Origin: Hymenopus coronatus
Lineage: Eukaryota; Arthropoda; Insecta; Mantodea; Hymenopodidae
Assembly: GCA_030762935.1 (NCBI GenBank)
Contig: CM060895.1
Location: 41,716,001 to 41,780,000, forward strand
Direction of reading: 5' to 3'
Length of the DNA: 64,000 bases
In this document: one piece after another, positions 63,851 to 64,000 of the stretch
Layout: every line of letters begins with the position of its first letter
Numbering within the stretch: the stretch's first letter is position 1
The notes under the pieces: generated by a model
Databases searched by the model: none
What the model was told of the DNA's origin: nothing
Seen by the model: only the letters and a program-made list of their open reading frames with translations
Position numbers and translations under genes: made by a program

Positions 63851-64000
63851 TCGACGTAAACAAAACAAGAGATCGACAAGGTGTTTAATGCGCCTTATGA
63901 TATGCTTCAAGCCCAGTGATGATCAGATAATTTAGAAATGTTCAATTTTGGTGAGGAGATTACCATTAAAGTCACGACACTGCAGAATACATTAAATTTC

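Noticed and set aside
1..64000. CRISPR arrays, operons, riboswitches, rRNA genes
   Set aside because: None is seen. Repeats present are microsatellites, SINEs and transposon parts, and the DNA is eukaryotic.

Overview
The window looks like animal, almost certainly insect, nuclear DNA. It is AT-rich, has spliceosomal introns, carries a sugar-type insect gustatory receptor gene, and is crowded with decayed eukaryotic transposons and tRNA-derived SINEs. There is no operon structure and no bacterial gene. The large introns and dense layered repeats suit a big insect genome, perhaps a polyneopteran such as a cockroach, termite or stick insect; that last step is inference.

Region 1-29 kb is a transposon graveyard. 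It opens with a pogo/Tigger transposase tail. A ruined Polinton/Maverick follows from about 1.2 to 11.8 kb: a possible minor capsid (-), a phospholipase A2-like domain (+), an adenovirus-type cysteine protease (+), a BRO-N domain gene (-), a small zinc-ribbon-like ORF (+), and a long protein-primed DNA polymerase B (-). A zinc-finger/DDE-like repeat gene of unnamed family (4.46-5.7 kb) and a nearly intact 1.3-kb mariner (5757-7049) lie inside it. Then come three more pogo/Tigger copies (14.2-15.7, 16.0-17.0 and 18.6-21.5 kb, the last with terminal inverted repeats and an intron), two hAT remnants (23.5-25.2 and 28.5-29.1 kb) and two pieces of an unnamed arthropod repeat-protein family (22.2 and 26.2-28 kb).

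Region 29-42.5 kb holds three diverged copies, plus one fragment, of a dispersed repeat of about 1.3-1.7 kb with internal minisatellite-like units. It also holds a non-LTR retrotransposon split by a SINE, several local duplications and another repeat-protein relic on the minus strand.

Region 42.6-56.4 kb is the one convincing host gene: a gustatory receptor on the minus strand. Seven exons have canonical GT/AG borders and compatible phases throughout, giving 447 codons. The last exon, expected to hold the final membrane segment, was not found. Its introns carry a LINE, a second copy of the 24-kb hAT family, an IS630/Tc1-like transposase, SINEs and microsatellites.

Region 56.4-64 kb is non-coding as far as I can see. 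It carries an internally deleted sibling of the 5.8-kb mariner, further SINEs and low-level duplications.
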